Notes under the pieces: generated by a model
What the model was told of the DNA's origin: nothing
Databases searched by the model: none
Seen by the model: only the letters and a program-made list of their open reading frames with translations
Made by a program: the position numbers and the translations under genes
Source: DASQBT01 sp049578545
GTDB lineage: Bacteria > Pseudomonadota > Gammaproteobacteria > Burkholderiales > Thiobacillaceae
Direction of reading: 5' to 3'
NCBI GenBank assembly: GCA_049578545.1
Contig: JBAUMF010000008.1
Span: 1 to 64,000 of the forward strand
DNA length: 64,000 nt
In this document: positions 62,249 through 64,000 of the stretch, piece after piece
Layout: every line of letters begins with the position of its first letter
Numbering within the stretch: the first letter of the stretch is position 1

Positions 62249-62769
62249 GGTATTGATATGCCTCCATCTTCTGAGTCAAATCCATTTCTGTGGCCATGCG
62301 CCGTATTCAAGATCCTCCCGCGCGGTGTTTGACTGACACGTGAATAATATGTCGGGACCTTTGGGGAAAATCCGACGTACCACCCAACCTTGGCCACATT
62401 TTGCATTTGGACCCCGATCTGATTTTGACAGGAGATCAGATCATAAAGAAGTGGAATAAGGAAGTCGGATTAATGGCCTTCTAGCTTAAAGCGGAGCCAG
62501 GGAAGCCAGTCAAGCATAGTTGCGGCAGACGGGATTGTTGAACGCGGGCTATTTACCACTGATGGGGAAAAGAAGTGAAGGCATGAGCGTTCGCGTTGCC
62601 ACGCGGTGTCTATGGCGATGCCTGGTTCCCTCAATGCGAACACTCTGCGGCGCGTAATCACAGTCAGTTCCTTCCGATCATCGGTATACGTCTCGTCGAG
62701 CGGTAAAGGTTCATTCTGAAACCTGTAAGGCAGACAGTGTTGCAACACTCCGCGGTTCAAATCAAAACC
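62249..62769. other. Gene-free stretch with one doubtful frame
   Basis: A minus-strand frame of 96 codons (62470-62760) reads KELTVITRRRVFALREPGIA and could be a coding fragment, but its start has no ribosome site and I cannot match it to a family. The rest (62249-62469) has the promoter of the channel gene and nothing else recognisable. Confidence 0.25.
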
Positions 62770-63396
62770 TCATATTTGCGGTGTTGTTACACTATTGTGC
62801 AAGTCCGTTCGTCGGTCCGATCGTATCAAGCGTTGAAGGAATGCACGCACCGCAAGGACAATGAGCAGGCTGGACAGATAACCAGCCAGGACATCAGCCG
62901 GGAAGTGATCACCCAGGCTGATTCGCGACACGCCTACCCAAAAAACCACAATGGCTGCCAGATATCGGCCCGGTTTGTTAAGCAATGGCCAGATGCTTGC
63001 AGCGCATAACATCACGAACGAAGAATGGCCGCTGGGCAGACTGTGATGCAGCTGAATTTCTCCGACAGCGTGCACCGTACCTGAGGGCAGCGCCAGAAGG
63101 GGGCGTGGAAAATCCAGGTAGGGCTTTATCCAGCCCAGAAACCAGCCATCCATATTGTAGGCAGAGGCAACTACACCGATCGCCAGTATCCAGGTCATTC
63201 CATCTTGCTTGCGGCTCCGTCCCACCACAATGACTGCAGTTGCGCACAACATCGCCATATAAAGCGGAAAGTGAACGTGATCACCAATGGCTGTGCCCAG
63301 CTGCATGGTCCGATCCAGAAGCGCACTGTGGACGTCGTTGATAAGATGGAACAACCAGACATTGAAGCCGCCCCAATCGTAAAGAATTGCTTTCAT
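62770..63396 (-). CDS. PAP2-superfamily membrane phosphatase
   Basis: A 208-aa multi-helix protein of the type 2 phosphatidic acid phosphatase family. The three-part active site is present: KPYLDFPRP (K-x6-RP), LPSGHSS, and SRISLGDHFPADV (SR-x5-H-x3-D). ATG 63396 is the family start (MKAILYDWGGFN). Substrates could be phosphatidate, undecaprenyl pyrophosphate or lipid A; the sequence cannot decide. It follows the DUF4337 gene by 7 bp and is read with it. Confidence 0.92.
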   Translation of the reverse strand: MKAILYDWGGFNVWLFHLINDVHSALLDRTMQLGTAIGDHVHFPLYMAMLCATAVIVVGRSRKQDGMTWILAIGVVASAYNMDGWFLGWIKPYLDFPRPLLALPSGTVHAVGEIQLHHSLPSGHSSFVMLCAASIWPLLNKPGRYLAAIVVFWVGVSRISLGDHFPADVLAGYLSSLLIVLAVRAFLQRLIRSDRRTDLHNSVTTPQI

Positions 63397-63403
63397 GACT
63401 GAA

Positions 63404-63973
63404 TCAGCCAAACCACGCCAGTGCCCACAGACTGATGCCACCAATAGCCGCCATGGCCCCAACAAGAAATAACCAGCGCGCCCGGGTGAGTGCAGTAATG
63501 GAAGCGAGCGAGATGGCAATCTGAATCAGAGTCATGGCCTGAGCAAGGTGATGATGCGGATGCATGGTTTGTTCACTCGCCTGGTTCGCAAGCTCATATT
63601 TCTTCTCGAGGTTCTCCGCCTTCAGCCTGATATCTTCCTTTTGCTTGCTGTATTTCTCGACTTCGTCGCGGTAGAAGGCTTTCTTGTCCGCAGGGGCCAG
63701 ATCTGCGGCCATCTCCATGAGGTGGCCCTTGGTGCTTTTGGCCTGGTAGTAGTTCCACTGATCCGTGGCCAGGGATTTCTGCAGCACGGCCTCGTTCTTG
63801 TACAGCATGGCCTCGTTCTGGGTGGCGCTGCCCTGGTAGCTGATGATTGCCCCTAATGTTGACAGGATGGCAGTGAAAATGGCCACCTGTTGCCCCAGGC
63901 CCGGCCCATGCTGTGCATGATGTTCGAGCGCGTGGTCATGGGCGCCATGGACGTGGAAATCATCGTCTGACAT
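63404..63973 (-). CDS. DUF4337 membrane protein
   Basis: A 189-aa protein with His-rich N-terminus (HVHGAHDHALEHHAQHG), a helix at about 30-50 (VAIFTAILSTLGAIISYQ), a coiled-coil middle (KKAFYRDEVEKYSKQKEDIR) and two C-terminal helices. The sequence KNEAVLQKSLATDQWNYYQA is the DUF4337 signature. ATG 63973 has GGAG 6 nt upstream. Function unknown. Its gene starts close to the window edge and precedes the PAP2 gene. Confidence 0.88.
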   Translation of the reverse strand: MSDDDFHVHGAHDHALEHHAQHGPGLGQQVAIFTAILSTLGAIISYQGSATQNEAMLYKNEAVLQKSLATDQWNYYQAKSTKGHLMEMAADLAPADKKAFYRDEVEKYSKQKEDIRLKAENLEKKYELANQASEQTMHPHHHLAQAMTLIQIAISLASITALTRARWLFLVGAMAAIGGISLWALAWFG

Positions 63974-64000
63974 CAAATTTCTCCAAGCAAAAGAGGGGCC

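Noticed and set aside
62470..62760. 96-codon minus-strand frame before the K+ channel
   Set aside because: Reads somewhat protein-like but has no ribosome site and no recognisable family; left as a note in the gene-free entry.

Overview
The window is a chromosomal segment of a betaproteobacterium. The evidence is gene order: surE-pcm-nlpD-rpoS in one run, earP next to efp with Arg32, a complete cbb3 oxidase locus with ccoG/fixH/ccoS/ccoI, aat next to bpt, and a PEP-CTERM exoprotein. Together these fit the Nitrosomonadales and relatives; I cannot name a genus. About 90% of the window is ordinary housekeeping sequence.

Layout. 1-3.4 kb is a decayed accessory edge: the end of an ISL3-like insertion sequence, a PhyH-type dioxygenase, a SOUL haem-binding protein, an N-terminal brnT toxin fragment and the 3' half of a broken tRNA-Pro(GGG) gene. 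3.5-9.5 kb holds surE-pcm-nlpD-rpoS-yrfG facing htpG, with a perfect GC-rich palindrome between them. 9.7-16.3 kb is the second accessory block: a REP-like palindrome, a PEP-CTERM protein, a RAYT transposase that interrupts a gene, and a tandem array of secreted RTX lipases alternating with lipoproteins (one intact lipase, one 5' fragment, one 3' remnant, two intact lipoproteins), preceded by a 5'-truncated HlyB-type ABC exporter. 16.3-32.8 kb is metabolism and stress defence (ClC antiporter, alaA, hom, thrC, UDG, GST, msrA, hslO, glnS, mnmA, nudJ, rluE, icd, csp). 33-42.2 kb holds psiF, earP-efp, purL and ppc.

42.3-52.8 kb is respiratory: ccoI-ccoS-ccoN-ccoO-ccoQ-ccoP-ccoG-fixH run leftward, followed by two tiny membrane-protein genes (a DUF3149 protein and a 98-aa protein). 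53-58 kb carries the aat-bpt N-degron pair, a lipoprotein gluzincin, and thyA-transporter-folA. 58.5-64 kb has a small cytochrome c, a Tll0287-like haem protein, an unknown exported protein, a cyclic-nucleotide-gated K+ channel, a PAP2 phosphatase and a DUF4337 protein, separated by several gene-free stretches.

How genes cooperate: SurE/Pcm/NlpD/RpoS is a stationary-phase and envelope unit. EarP rhamnosylates EF-P. The cco genes encode, metallate and assemble one high-affinity oxidase. ThyA and FolA close the folate cycle. The most unusual content is the lipase/lipoprotein array, which looks like a secreted-effector and protective-lipoprotein module that has expanded and then been broken by a RAYT element. 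No CRISPR array, rRNA gene or intact tRNA gene was seen.
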